64,000 bases of DNA from Streptomyces sp. LUP47B (GCF_001746295.1 NZ_MJAH01000007.1:210792-274791); one strand, 5' to 3'. Shown: positions 42,897 through 52,339, counted from the first letter of the stretch. Program-made: numbers and translations. Notes: a model not told the origin generated them from the sequence alone.

Positions 42897-43496
42897 TCAG
42901 TCGCCGTCGAAGCCGCCCCAGTCCACGTCGGCGCTGTCCCCGCCGTCTTCCCAGTCGGACGCGCCCGGCGGTCGGGCCGCTTCGCGGCGCTGTGTCCACA
43001 CCCTGCCGGAGACGGCCGTCGCGGTGATCAGGCTCGCTATACAGGCCATCATGAGAGCTGTCCCCGCGAAGAGCTCAGCAGCCCACGGCGGGCTGTTCAC
43101 GTCCACGTCGAAGACGATGAGCAGTCCCGCGCCCGGAAACACACCGAAGATCCACGAACCGCAGACGGTAGCCACCGTCAGGCCCTGGTGGAGATCGGAG
43201 AAACCGGTGACGTCCCGCGGCGTCGCCGCCCGTCCCGGCCACGCGACCGGGATCATGGCGACCGCCTGGCAGGCCAGGCAGGCGAGTTGGATGACGGCAC
43301 AGCCTGCGAACGAGAGCGGGCGCGACCAGTAGTACACCAACCCGGCGAGGACGCTGAGGAATGTGCCCGCGTTGCCCACTACCACCCACACCGAGCGGGA
43401 TCGTACGAAATCGGACACCGCGTCGAACATGTCCTCCCAGAACCATGCCTGGGTGGTCCGCCTCAGTCTCTGGTTGCTTCTGACGCTGTCGAGCAT
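42897..43496 (-). CDS. Small integral membrane protein
   Basis: 199 residues, with four hydrophobic segments (VWVVVGNAGTFLSVLAGLVYYW; AGCAVIQLACLACQAVAMIPVAW; LTVATVCGSWIFGVFPGAGLLIVF; ELFAGTALMMACIASLITATAV) and an acidic C-terminal tail (DWEDGGDSADVDWGGFDGD). No family recognised. ATG 43496 has GGGGGCGG upstream. Confidence 0.68.
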   Translation of the reverse strand: MLDSVRSNQRLRRTTQAWFWEDMFDAVSDFVRSRSVWVVVGNAGTFLSVLAGLVYYWSRPLSFAGCAVIQLACLACQAVAMIPVAWPGRAATPRDVTGFSDLHQGLTVATVCGSWIFGVFPGAGLLIVFDVDVNSPPWAAELFAGTALMMACIASLITATAVSGRVWTQRREAARPPGASDWEDGGDSADVDWGGFDGD

Positions 43497-43705
43497 GTGC
43501 CGCCCCCGTGTGCCGGTACCAGCCCTGGCTGATTCATGCCCACACCGGCGAAGCCGTATGTGGAACTCCGGGTTCGCGAGTGCACTGGCCCGGCGGAAGA
43601 AGCCCCGCGCAGGCGGTCTGCTCCAGAGTGATCTGTGACACCGCTGTGACCGGAGGTGTGGCCTCCGCCACAGCCACGACGGTGTCCCCCTGGTGTGGTG
43701 GGCGG

Positions 43706-44731
43706 ATGTCCACCGTCTCCCGCACAGCCCCCGCCGTCCTCGCCGCTGCTCTGCTGCTCGCCGCCTGCGGTTCCCAGAGCGCCTCGCCGGGTGGGGGTAC
43801 CGGCGGCGGCCCGGTCCGGGCCGAGGCACTGTGTCCGTCGGACGTCTCCCGGTACGGCAGCCCGCCGTCTTCAGAACCGTCCGTTCGTCCCTCCGGCACA
43901 CCGACCGCGCTGCCCCTGCCCTCCGCCGGAGGTACGGCCGAGGACGGCGTCAAGATCACCGCGCTGTACGCCTGGGGCCCGGGCAGCGGCTGCGCGGGAG
44001 TCGCCTACAGCGCGGACTTCGAGCTGACCAACCACCAGGCGGAGACCGCCACATACACGCTGACCTTCGGATTCCTCTCAGCCTCCGGAGGGCCGGTCGA
44101 CAACGCGGAACAGAGCGTCGAGGCGGTCGCGCCCGGGCGGACCGTCAAGGGCACCGTCGCCGTGGGGGAGCCGGTCGGGAACGCATCCGAGGTGACGGGC
44201 GTAGAGGTGAGGAAGGTACGTAGCGTTCCACAATCCGAGGCATCGTCCGCCTCGGGAACGTGCCCGAAGTCGGGCATGCGCCTCTACGCCGACCAGGGCG
44301 ACGCGGCCATGGGGCTGCGCGCCGTCGGCCTGCACCTGGTCAACTGCGGCACCGGGCCCCTTCGGCTCAACGGATACCCGAAGCTCACGCTCGAGGACGA
44401 GGACCACGACACCGTGGACGGTGTACGGATCCTCCAGGGGACCGATCAGATCAGTACCGGTCTCGGTGGGGACGGCAGCCCGCAACCGGTCGTCCTGCGT
44501 CCGGGCGAGGCTGCGCTGGCCGAACTGGCCTGGCGGAACACCGCCCAGGCCGGTGCAGCGGTGAACGCGCCGTACGTCCGTGTATGGGCCACGCCCACCG
44601 CCGATCCCGTGATGGTGATGCCGGAACTCGACCTCGGGACAACCGGAAAGCTCGGCGTCGGTCCGTGGCGGAAGGACGAGACACACCGGGAACCCGGCCC
44701 CGCCACCAGCACCGCCGCCGCGCGTCCGTGA
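43706..44731 (+). CDS. DUF4232-like lipoprotein
   Basis: 341 residues. Signal peptide with lipobox LLLAAC at about residue 21, a Pro/Ser-rich linker, a first beta-rich domain (about 85-190; YSADFELTNHQAETATYTLTF) and a second domain starting CPKSGMRLYADQ with LHLVNCGTGPLRLNGYPKLTL, as in DUF4232. Exposed outside the membrane; function unknown. GTGA overlap with the next gene. Confidence 0.82.
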   Translation: MSTVSRTAPAVLAAALLLAACGSQSASPGGGTGGGPVRAEALCPSDVSRYGSPPSSEPSVRPSGTPTALPLPSAGGTAEDGVKITALYAWGPGSGCAGVAYSADFELTNHQAETATYTLTFGFLSASGGPVDNAEQSVEAVAPGRTVKGTVAVGEPVGNASEVTGVEVRKVRSVPQSEASSASGTCPKSGMRLYADQGDAAMGLRAVGLHLVNCGTGPLRLNGYPKLTLEDEDHDTVDGVRILQGTDQISTGLGGDGSPQPVVLRPGEAALAELAWRNTAQAGAAVNAPYVRVWATPTADPVMVMPELDLGTTGKLGVGPWRKDETHREPGPATSTAAARP

Positions 44732-45303
44732 TCGCGCTCCTCACCCTGATCGGGTGCGCACTTGCCGTGTACCTGTTCGCGCGCCCACGTACGGCATCCG
44801 GGGTCAAAGTCGTCCTGCTCACCGCGCCACCGGTGGCCGGAGTCGTGTGGCTTCTGGAGGAAGTGTTCGAGAGGTGGTTCACCGCCGTCGCCGTCGCAGC
44901 GGGGTACTTGGTCGTATTGATCGCGCTGATCGGCCTGCTTGGCCACCCTCGCCTGCCGACCTGGTCGAAGGTGACCGTGTTCGTCACGGTTCCGGTGACG
45001 GCGCTGGCCTGGCTGCTGGTCGTCACGGCGGACGACACGATCAAGGACCCCGGCGAGGACCCGTGCTCCATGTACTACGGGGGCGTCGGCGTCTCGAGGG
45101 CCTTTCCTCCACAGGCGTACTGCCGCTACGAGGACGGCAGCACCCACGACCTCGCGACCGGCGCCCAGTTCGTGTTCTGGGTCTGCTTCGCGATCAGCCT
45201 GGCGCTGCTGTCGATGGGCCTTTGGCAGGCCGTACGGGACCCGAGAACGGTCGTGCGGCAGTTCCGCTCCGGTCTGACTCAGTCCACTCGAGGAACCCCA
45301 TGA
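44728..45303 (+). CDS. Integral membrane protein coupled to the DUF4232 lipoprotein
   Basis: 191 residues from GTG 44728, which overlaps the upstream stop. Five hydrophobic segments (VIALLTLIGCALAVYLF; VVLLTAPPVAGVVWLL; FTAVAVAAGYLVVLIALIGLL; VTVFVTVPVTALAWLLVV; FVFWVCFAISLALLSMGLW) and an external loop with two Cys (EDPCSMYY, QAYCRYED). Function unknown. Confidence 0.75.
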   Translation: MIALLTLIGCALAVYLFARPRTASGVKVVLLTAPPVAGVVWLLEEVFERWFTAVAVAAGYLVVLIALIGLLGHPRLPTWSKVTVFVTVPVTALAWLLVVTADDTIKDPGEDPCSMYYGGVGVSRAFPPQAYCRYEDGSTHDLATGAQFVFWVCFAISLALLSMGLWQAVRDPRTVVRQFRSGLTQSTRGTP

Positions 45304-45772
45304 GCTGCGTCACGGCCGACGATTGACGTGGCTGTCGTATCCCCGGCACGGCGAGCACCCGACACCGAACACCGACGGCCTGTGCCGGCCGCCCACGACT
45401 TCGCGGCGCCCCGGTGCTGAGACGCCAAGGCATGGACCGTTGTAGTCATGGTTCCCAACGCCGGGCTGCGTGACGAGGGCCGCGAACTGCTGGGCGTGCC
45501 GCAGCTCACAGCGGCTGCGGGACGGGGGTGGGGAACAACCGGCGCTGGTTGGCCGTTCATTCATATGTGGCTGGTGGAGGGGACAGTGTCCCCGGGCCCT
45601 ACCTATAGCCCATGGGGACGATCGTTCGGCTGAAGCCCCATGGAGCCTTTCGCCGAGAGGCGACCGCCCTCCGCCCGTCACCGCACACGGCCCCGGCTGG
45701 TCTCCCCCGTCCAGCCGGGGCTTTCGTGCGCCCACTGTCCGCGCGGCCCCGAATCCAAAGTCCCAGTCGCTT
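45304..45772. other. 469-base gap without a protein gene, with palindrome, inverted repeat and terminator
   Basis: No ORF has both a start signal and protein-like composition. It holds GGGGACA-G-TGTCCCC (45579-45593), an inverted repeat CCATGGGG/CCCCATGG about 18 bases apart near 45609-45642, and the hairpin at 45690-45721. It could encode a small RNA ending at that hairpin. Confidence 0.45.
45690..45721 (+). terminator. Hairpin terminator
   Basis: Perfect 11-bp stem (GCCCCGGCTGG / CCAGCCGGGGC) with a 10-base loop, then TTTCGT on the plus strand. No coding gene ends just upstream on the plus strand. Confidence 0.65.
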
Positions 45773-46429
45773 TCAGGCGATGCGCAGCGTGCTCAGGGCC
45801 GTGGTCCAGTCGGTGACGATCGCCTGCTGTGCGGCGGCGAGGGTGACGGTGCCCTTGCAGACCGCGGTGTGCAGCTTCGTCTCCACCGGGTCCTTGGCGT
45901 TGTTGACGCCGGAGCCCTTCTTGTGGCCGGGGTCGGCCGGCTCCACCCACAGGTTGCGGTAGTCGTTGGGGTCTCCGCCCAACTGCAGGCTGATCAGGTG
46001 GTCGTACTCGGCATCTCCCATGCGTCCGGTGAAGCCGTAGGAGGCGGCGTTGAGCTTCTTCTCTTTGCCCGTCACGTACGTGGAGGGGCGTATCCCGGAG
46101 GTGTAGCCGCCCTTGCGGCAGATCGTCGAGGCCAGGTTCGTCTGCGTGACCGCCGGGGATATCGCGCCCGGCGTGCACGTCGGATCCTCCAGCGGTTCTC
46201 CCTTGAGGTACCGGTAATGGCAGGAGCCCGCGGTCGGCTGCTTCTGCACGGTGTAGTGCTTCTGCGGGCCCGCCCCCACCGCTATCGCCCGCCCAGAGCC
46301 GGCGGATGCTCCCGTCACCGGGCTCTGCGTCCCGGACGACGTCGACGTGCCGAGCGAGACGGGTGAACAGCCTGCCAGCAGCAGGCTGATGAGCAGGATG
46401 GGCGGCGCGGTATGGCGGGCAGAACGCAT
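45773..46429 (-). CDS. Lipoprotein with an HNH-like DHL motif
   Basis: 218 residues. Signal peptide and lipobox LLLAGC, a low-complexity Ser/Thr/Gly linker, then a globular part with two Cys pairs and YDHLISLQLGGDPNDYRNLWVEP, which resembles the beta-beta-alpha metal core of HNH-type nucleases (DHL...LGG...NL). The rest lacks an obvious second His cluster, so nuclease activity is only a possibility. ATG 46429 follows GAGGAA. Confidence 0.75.
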   Translation of the reverse strand: MRSARHTAPPILLISLLLAGCSPVSLGTSTSSGTQSPVTGASAGSGRAIAVGAGPQKHYTVQKQPTAGSCHYRYLKGEPLEDPTCTPGAISPAVTQTNLASTICRKGGYTSGIRPSTYVTGKEKKLNAASYGFTGRMGDAEYDHLISLQLGGDPNDYRNLWVEPADPGHKKGSGVNNAKDPVETKLHTAVCKGTVTLAAAQQAIVTDWTTALSTLRIA

Positions 46430-46650
46430 GACGGTTCCTCACAGGCAGACGGTGGCACGGTGGCTGAGCAGATGCTCCTCCATGCCGATGTCCTGCCGCC
46501 GCGCGGGGTCCGGCTTCGTCGTCCGGCACGTAGCTGTGTCCTGGGATGGGGTCGACGGCGGCTCTTGGAGGAGCCACCTGCCGGAGCGCCCTTGATGGCG
46601 CCCTGTCCCCCGCTGTGGCTGCGTCACCGTTGCCGGTTCCGCGCGGGCGC

Positions 46651-47205
46651 CTATCCCCCCGTTGACAGGGCTCGTACCGACCGGGCGACCTCGTCGCGGA
46701 GGTCGTCGAGGCTGTGGTCGGGGCCGAGGACCATGCGCCGCAGCTGGGGCATGCCGATGCTCCATCCGGCCAGGGCGAGGGTGAAGAACACGCGGGCCCG
46801 CGCGTCGCCGCCCGGGCCGCCGGATTCGGCGGCGTCGATCTTGTCCTGGTAGTGGCGGGTGCGGGCCTCTTCGGCCGGGACGGGCTGGTCGCCGATCTCC
46901 AAGGCCTCCCACATCACCAGGCGCAGGGCTTCGGGGTGGGCGCGGTGGTAGTCGAAGAGGCGCTCGGCGTAGCCGGGCAGGTCGTCGCTGGGCGGGACGG
47001 CTTCGGCGAGGTCGGCCAGGGTGCGTTCGACGACGACGGCGAAGAGCTTGCTCTTGTCGCCGAAGTAGTCATAGATCGCACGCTTGTTGGCCTTGGCCGC
47101 GGTGGCGATACGGTCCACCCGGGCGCCGGCGACTCCGTGCGCGGCGAACTCCGTGGTGGCCGCCGCGAGGATGCGTTCTTTGGTCGCCGTGGAGTCGTAT
47201 GCCAT
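46651..47205 (-). CDS. TetR-family regulator of the divergent MFS gene
   Basis: 184 residues. HTH segment TTEFAAHGVAGARVDRIATAAKANKRAIYDYFGDKSKLFAVV; C-terminal TetR_C-type domain. Divergent from the MFS transporter at 47304, the usual efflux repressor arrangement; a palindrome lies between them. Confidence 0.92.
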   Translation of the reverse strand: MAYDSTATKERILAAATTEFAAHGVAGARVDRIATAAKANKRAIYDYFGDKSKLFAVVVERTLADLAEAVPPSDDLPGYAERLFDYHRAHPEALRLVMWEALEIGDQPVPAEEARTRHYQDKIDAAESGGPGGDARARVFFTLALAGWSIGMPQLRRMVLGPDHSLDDLRDEVARSVRALSTGG

Positions 47206-47217
47206 GCATCCGATGGT

Positions 47218-47233
47218 AACGAACTGGTTCGTT
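47218..47233. promoter_or_regulatory. TetR operator candidate
   Basis: AACGAAC-TG-GTTCGTT, perfect inverted repeat 12 bases from the tetR ATG; related half-sites (CCGAAC, GTTCG, TTCGGTT) recur at 47267-47292 near the MFS start. Confidence 0.6.
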
Positions 47234-47303
47234 TGACGAATTCAAGGCACGCGTGCCACGCTCGATAACCGAACCATCCAGTTCGTTCGGTTGGAGATGA
47301 GTG

Positions 47304-48512
47304 ATGTCCCGCAAGCTGCCTCTTCTGATGGCGCTGGCCTGCGGCGTCGGTGTGGCGAACGTCTACTTCCCGCAGGCCCTGACCCCCCTCATCGCCGACG
47401 GTCTCGGCGTCACCCCGGCCACGGCGGCGATCGTGGCGACAGTGACCCAGCTCGGATACGCGGTCGGGATCTTTCTGCTGGTGCCCCTCGGCGACCGCCT
47501 CCCCCGTCGCCCGCTGATCACCGGCCTGCTCGCGACGACCGGTGTCGCTCTCCTCGTCGCCGGTCTCGCCCCGGCCACCGGCCTCCTCCTGACGGCGGGT
47601 GCCGTGGTGGGGGTGGCCACCGTGGTTCCGCAACTCCTGCTGCCCATGGCCGCGGGTCTGGTCGAGTCCGATCGGCGCGGCAGCGTGATCGGCACCCTTC
47701 AGGCGGGCCTGATCGGCGGCATCCTGCTGGCCCGCACCTTCGGCGGCGTGCTGGGAGAGCACCTGGGCTGGCGCGCCCCGTATCTCGTCGCCGCCGTGCT
47801 GACCGGGCTGCTGGCCGTGGTCCTCGGCCTCGCCCTGCCGGGCAACGCCCCGGCCGTACACGACCGTTACCCGACCCTGCTCGCAGACACCCTGCGGATG
47901 CTGCGCGACGAGCGGGAGCTACGGCGCTCCGTGCTCTTCCAGGTCACCCTGTTCGGCGGGTTCAGCGCGGCCTGGACCGCGCTGGCTCTGCTCATCACCG
48001 GATCCCGCTACGGCATGGGTACCCAGGCCGTGGGGCTGCTGGCCCTGATCGGGGCAGGCAGCATGTTCTGCGCCCCCACGGCCGGACGCTGGGTGGACCG
48101 GCTCGGTGCCGACCGGGTGAACCTGTGGTGCATCCTGGCCGCCCTCGCCTCAGCGGCGGTGCTCACCGCCGGCTCGCTGGGCGGAGTGGTGGGGCTGGTG
48201 GCACTCGCGGTCGGGCTGCTCCTGCTGGACGTGGCGGTGCAGTGCGGTCAGGTCGCCAACCAGGCCCGTATCTTCGCGCTGCGCCCCGAGGCCCGCAGCC
48301 GTCTGAACACCGGTTACATGACCTGCGCGTTCCTCGGCGGCAGCGCCGGGTCCTGGCTCGGCACCCGCGCCTACGTCCAGCTGGGCTGGGGTGCCGTCTG
48401 CGCCCTCATCGCCCTTGCCGCGGTCCTCGCCCTCACCGCGTACCTGACCGGTCGCCGCGGGCAGCACAGCGACCCGGAGCCCCGGCCTCGGTTGGCCGAC
48501 CTGCCTCGATGA
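47304..48512 (+). CDS. Major facilitator superfamily efflux transporter
   Basis: 402 residues, 12 helices. N-terminal VANVYFPQALTPLIADGLGVTPATAAIVATVTQLGYAVGIFLLVPLGDRLPRR has the MFS loop motif (GDRLPRR). Probable drug or metabolite exporter. ATG 47304 has GGAG at 7 bases. Confidence 0.9.
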   Translation: MSRKLPLLMALACGVGVANVYFPQALTPLIADGLGVTPATAAIVATVTQLGYAVGIFLLVPLGDRLPRRPLITGLLATTGVALLVAGLAPATGLLLTAGAVVGVATVVPQLLLPMAAGLVESDRRGSVIGTLQAGLIGGILLARTFGGVLGEHLGWRAPYLVAAVLTGLLAVVLGLALPGNAPAVHDRYPTLLADTLRMLRDERELRRSVLFQVTLFGGFSAAWTALALLITGSRYGMGTQAVGLLALIGAGSMFCAPTAGRWVDRLGADRVNLWCILAALASAAVLTAGSLGGVVGLVALAVGLLLLDVAVQCGQVANQARIFALRPEARSRLNTGYMTCAFLGGSAGSWLGTRAYVQLGWGAVCALIALAAVLALTAYLTGRRGQHSDPEPRPRLADLPR

Positions 48513-48559
48513 CGAGTCACCATCAGGCGCCGAAGCGATACACCGCCCGCTCGAACGAG

Positions 48560-48599
48560 GCCGCACCGTGCGGAGAGCGCCGTCTCGGCACGGTGCGGC
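48560..48599. terminator. Bidirectional hairpin terminator
   Basis: Perfect 12-bp stem GCCGCACCGTGC / GCACGGTGCGGC with a 16-base loop between the convergent MFS and rhamnosidase genes. Confidence 0.7.
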
Positions 48600-48615
48600 T
48601 GTCGGTGCGGCCGGG

Positions 48616-51600
48616 TCAGCCGGCGTTGAAGCGGTAGGCCCCCGCCCGGGCCCGGTAGACCTTGTACGGCGCACCGCCCGAGGTGTCGTCACGTACATGG
48701 GTGACACCGCGGGGCGCGGTGACGGGCTTGTCCTGGGTGGGGACCCAGATCTCGGCCTCCGTGTTGTACGGGATGGTCACCGCGAGGTCGATCCGGCCGT
48801 CCTGGCGGCGCCGCCACTCCGACGACACCGTGCCGCGCACGGTGTCGATCGAGGCGCTTACATGATCGAGGAGCGCGGGCGCCAGGTCGGTGTCCTCGGT
48901 GTTCTCCGGGACCCGGCTGTTGACGGCCACCGCGGGGACGTACGGGCGGATGCGCAGCGTCTCGTAGGCGGTCGAGGTCGGCCTGATGCCGGCCAGGCTC
49001 TGGTAGAACCAGGTGGCCACGTTGGAGCGGTAGTGGTGGTCGACCGAGAGCCGGTCGGTCCACTGCTCCCACAGCGAGGTCGCGCCCTTGGCGATCTGGT
49101 ACACGTAGCCGGGCACGCCGGTCTGGGTGACGGCCTTCAGCGCGATGTCCGTGTAGCCGTACTCGCTGAGGATGTTGAACTCGTAGCGCGAGCCGTACAT
49201 GTCGTTCTGGATGTGCTGTCCGGCGGCCGTGATGCGGTCGGCGAGCAGCTTGGCGAGGGCCTTCTTGTTCTCGGCGAGCGGCTTGGTGGCGGCCAGGTAG
49301 CGGGGGTCGCCGGAGTCGAGGTCGGAGCCGGGGACCAGGTCGAAGGCGATGGCCATGGCGTTCTCGCTGGAGATGCTGCCCTGGGCGAAGTACCCCTGTG
49401 ACGTGTCCCAGTAGTTGCCGATGAACGCCTTGCGCAGGGTGCGCGCCAACTGGGCGTAGTGGACGGCCCGTTCGATACGGCCCAGCCTGCGGCCCACCTC
49501 GTCCATGTAGTCGCAGAAGTGGATGTAGAAGGCGAGGCTGATGACGGCGTTGCTGCCGGGGGGCTCCGCGCCGGAGTAGGCGCCGAGCGAGGCCTCGAAC
49601 TTGTAGTCGTTCTCGGCGGTGAACAGCGTCTCGTAGTACGTCAGGAGTGTGTCCTGGTGGTCATAGAGCTCGGCGAAGAGGCTGCTGTTGCCGTAGTACG
49701 TGTAGAGCTCCCTGGGGATGACGAAGTACGCCGAGTCCCAGGCCGGGACCGCCTTCCATGCGGCGTTCCAGCCTGGGGTGCGGTTGTAGCCGTATCCGCC
49801 CTTGGCGATCGGGACGAACATGGGCAGCTGGCCGGTGGAGATCTGTGTGTCCGGGAAGTGGCGCAGGTAGTTGGTAAGGACGGCGTTGACGTCCCAGGTG
49901 AGGGATTCGGACTCGGAGCTGGCCATGGCGTCGCCGGTCCAGCCGTTCTTCTCGCGGGACGGGGTGTCGGTGGGCTTCTGTACGAGGTTGTTCTGCTCGG
50001 CCCACTCCAGGTTGCGCTGGAGGCGGTTGAGCAGGGCGTTGTCGGTGGTGAAGGTGCCGGTGCGGGCGAATCCGGAGCGGGCGACGCCGACGGTCAGGAC
50101 GTCCGCGTCCCGGGTGAGGTCGGGGGTCCGGCCTAGGACGGTCTCGAGGTTCATGACCTCCAGGTAGCGGAAGCCGAAGTGGCTGAACTGCTGTTCCCAG
50201 GTCTGCGTGGGACGGCGGCCCAGCGTGTAGTAGTGCGTCTGGAGATCGGCGTCGTGCTGGAAGTTCTCCTCCTCCACGGAGAACGGGGAGGCGGCCGTGC
50301 CGTCGCCGCCGCTGATGCGGTTGCCACCCCGGATACGGAGGGTGAGGCCCTCCTTGTCGGAGCGGACGCCGGTGAGGGACAGCCGGACGAGGCCGGTCAT
50401 GATCTGGCCGTAGTCCAGGACCCACACGCCCGAGCCGGGTGCCGTCTCGGTGAGCGCTACCGGGCGCAGAATCTGGTTGACCAGCACCGGTTCCGCCTCG
50501 TGGGCGCGTACGGCCGCAGCTCGGAAGCCGTCGGGGATCGTCGTGGCCGGGAGCGCGCCGTGGTACGCGGGGGACGGTCCGGAGCAACTGCCCGGCGGGA
50601 TCAGCACAGTGGCCGGGCGCCACTCGCGGCCGGTACGGTGGCCGACCGCCCGCCACTCCCCCAACGCCTCGGCGCGGCGGGCGTCGTACTTCTCGCCCGA
50701 GTAGACCGAGTCGAAGGTCGTGGGCCCGTCCGCGGTGAGCCAGTCCTTGTCGGTGACGAGGGTGGTGGTGGAGCCGTCGGTGTACGTCACGACGAGCTTC
50801 GCGCGCAGGCGGGGCGCGCCGCTGTAGGGGGCGAGCTGCCAGTACCACTCCTGAGGGGTCGTCAGCCCGTACCAGCCACGGCCGAGTTCGGCGGCGACGA
50901 CGTTCTCGCGGCCGTCCTGGAGCAGCGCGGTGACGTCGAAGGTGTCGTAGAGGATTGTGCGGTCGTAGGTGCTCTGGTCGGTCAGGAGGCGGGGCACGTT
51001 GGTGTGGTCGCGGGTCGCCCGCTTGCCGTCGACGGTGAGGGGGTCGCCGTTCACGGTGAAGGTGACGTTGCCGGCGGCGCTCAGGTGCAGGCGGGCCGTG
51101 GAGACGCGGCGGCCGCGGGGCAGGGTGAAGGCGCGGCGCAGCAGGGGTGCCGGGTTGGCGATGGGGAGAATGGCGTTCTTGGCGGGGATGTAGGGGTTCT
51201 TCGGCGGGAAGGTCAGGCCCGAGAGGGTGCCGATGCCGGCCTCGAACGGGTTGGCGCCGGTGGTGAGGTCGACGGCGAAGTCGGGGGCGCCGGTGCCGGT
51301 CACCTTGACGTCGCGGATGGTGGCGCTGGTGCCGCCGGCGAAGCCGAAGCTGCCGTGGCGGCGGACCTGGTCGCCGGTGAGGGTGCGGCTGTCGACCTCG
51401 ATGCCGTTGACCGTGGTGGTGACGGTGAGGCCCACGGCCTTGACCTGGACGGTGTGGTCGCGGGTGGCCCAGGTGTTGTTGCTCAGGCCGGTCGAGGCGG
51501 GGAGGGTGACCGTCGCGACGGGGACGGTGCGGGTGCCCGAGGTGGTGGGGTTGGTCTCGCTCTGGGGGTCGTAGCGGTTCACGCCCCAGTCCGGCTCGGA

Positions 51601-52296
51601 GGTGCCGTCGTCGATCCAGGTGTTGCCGGCGTAATGGCGGGTCGTCATGACGAGCTGCATGTCGTCGCCGCTCTGCCTGATGGTCCAGTTCAGGCCTTCG
51701 CCCCACGTCTTGCCGATGGGTTCGGCGCGCAACAGCAGGGACAGGCCGGCGGTGGGGTCCGTGCCGCCGCGGAAGACGACGGTCGCGGTGAGGTCCCGCC
51801 AATCGTGGTCCTGGGGCTGACGCCCGCCGATCCACTGCGCACCCGACCAGCCCTTGTCGCCCTTCGCCAGACCCGTCTCCCACCTCGCGGGCTCGCTCCA
51901 CGGGCCGGGGGCGCCCTTCTCGTCCCAGGTCCGCACCCGCCAGAAGTACGCCCGCTCCACGGTCAGTACCCCGCCGCCGTAGGCGACTGCGGTGCTGTCG
52001 GAGCTCGCCACCTTGCCGCTGCGCCAGACGTCCGCGGTGCCGGGCCTCGTGCCGACCCGGATCTCGTACGCGCTCTGCCTGGCCACCGGGGGCACCCAGC
52101 TGAAGGTCGGCTCGGTCTCGGTTCCCAGCGGCTCGGTGCGGGAGTTGACCTGCAACCCGGCCGGTGCGGCAGCCTTTCCGCCGGCCGCCCTGGCCTGCGG
52201 CGCGGCGGCGAGCGGGAGGGAGGCTCCGGCCGCCGCCGCGGTCATGATGCCGATCAAGTGCCGGCGGCTCAGGGCACCTCTGTTGTCCTCGTCCAC
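48616..52296 (-). CDS. Exported GH78 alpha-L-rhamnosidase
   Basis: 1226 residues from GTG 52296 (AGGAA upstream). Tat signal SRRHLIGIMTAAAAGASLPLAAAPQARA. The N-terminal fibronectin-like and carbohydrate-binding domains precede a concanavalin-like insert (residues about 170-340), then the (alpha/alpha)6 barrel with DTPSREKNGWTGDAMASSES, the GH78 catalytic signature with general-acid Glu, and a C-terminal beta domain. It removes terminal rhamnose from plant or microbial glycans outside the cell. A LacI-like operator sits 28 bases before the start. Confidence 0.92.
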   Translation of the reverse strand: MDEDNRGALSRRHLIGIMTAAAAGASLPLAAAPQARAAGGKAAAPAGLQVNSRTEPLGTETEPTFSWVPPVARQSAYEIRVGTRPGTADVWRSGKVASSDSTAVAYGGGVLTVERAYFWRVRTWDEKGAPGPWSEPARWETGLAKGDKGWSGAQWIGGRQPQDHDWRDLTATVVFRGGTDPTAGLSLLLRAEPIGKTWGEGLNWTIRQSGDDMQLVMTTRHYAGNTWIDDGTSEPDWGVNRYDPQSETNPTTSGTRTVPVATVTLPASTGLSNNTWATRDHTVQVKAVGLTVTTTVNGIEVDSRTLTGDQVRRHGSFGFAGGTSATIRDVKVTGTGAPDFAVDLTTGANPFEAGIGTLSGLTFPPKNPYIPAKNAILPIANPAPLLRRAFTLPRGRRVSTARLHLSAAGNVTFTVNGDPLTVDGKRATRDHTNVPRLLTDQSTYDRTILYDTFDVTALLQDGRENVVAAELGRGWYGLTTPQEWYWQLAPYSGAPRLRAKLVVTYTDGSTTTLVTDKDWLTADGPTTFDSVYSGEKYDARRAEALGEWRAVGHRTGREWRPATVLIPPGSCSGPSPAYHGALPATTIPDGFRAAAVRAHEAEPVLVNQILRPVALTETAPGSGVWVLDYGQIMTGLVRLSLTGVRSDKEGLTLRIRGGNRISGGDGTAASPFSVEEENFQHDADLQTHYYTLGRRPTQTWEQQFSHFGFRYLEVMNLETVLGRTPDLTRDADVLTVGVARSGFARTGTFTTDNALLNRLQRNLEWAEQNNLVQKPTDTPSREKNGWTGDAMASSESESLTWDVNAVLTNYLRHFPDTQISTGQLPMFVPIAKGGYGYNRTPGWNAAWKAVPAWDSAYFVIPRELYTYYGNSSLFAELYDHQDTLLTYYETLFTAENDYKFEASLGAYSGAEPPGSNAVISLAFYIHFCDYMDEVGRRLGRIERAVHYAQLARTLRKAFIGNYWDTSQGYFAQGSISSENAMAIAFDLVPGSDLDSGDPRYLAATKPLAENKKALAKLLADRITAAGQHIQNDMYGSRYEFNILSEYGYTDIALKAVTQTGVPGYVYQIAKGATSLWEQWTDRLSVDHHYRSNVATWFYQSLAGIRPTSTAYETLRIRPYVPAVAVNSRVPENTEDTDLAPALLDHVSASIDTVRGTVSSEWRRRQDGRIDLAVTIPYNTEAEIWVPTQDKPVTAPRGVTHVRDDTSGGAPYKVYRARAGAYRFNAG

Positions 52297-52323
52297 GGAT
52301 CGTTCCTTTCGTGAGCAGAAGGA

Positions 52324-52339
52324 ATTGAAACGATTCAAT
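52324..52339. promoter_or_regulatory. LacI-family operator candidate for the rhamnosidase gene
   Basis: ATTGAAACGATTCAAT, arms ATTGAA/TTCAAT around a central CG-containing ACGA, 28-43 bases upstream of GTG 52296. Typical of LacI-family sugar repressors; no such gene in the window. Confidence 0.55.

Noticed and set aside
43634..43640. TGTCACA on the minus strand before the membrane protein gene at 42897-43496
   Set aside because: The base stretch 16 positions downstream reads ACCG, not GGTC or TGTC, so it does not fit the ECF41-type promoter pattern.
45612..45962. Short plus-strand ORF beginning MGTIVRLKPHGAFRR
   Set aside because: It runs through the terminator hairpin and antisense into the lipoprotein gene; no ribosome site.
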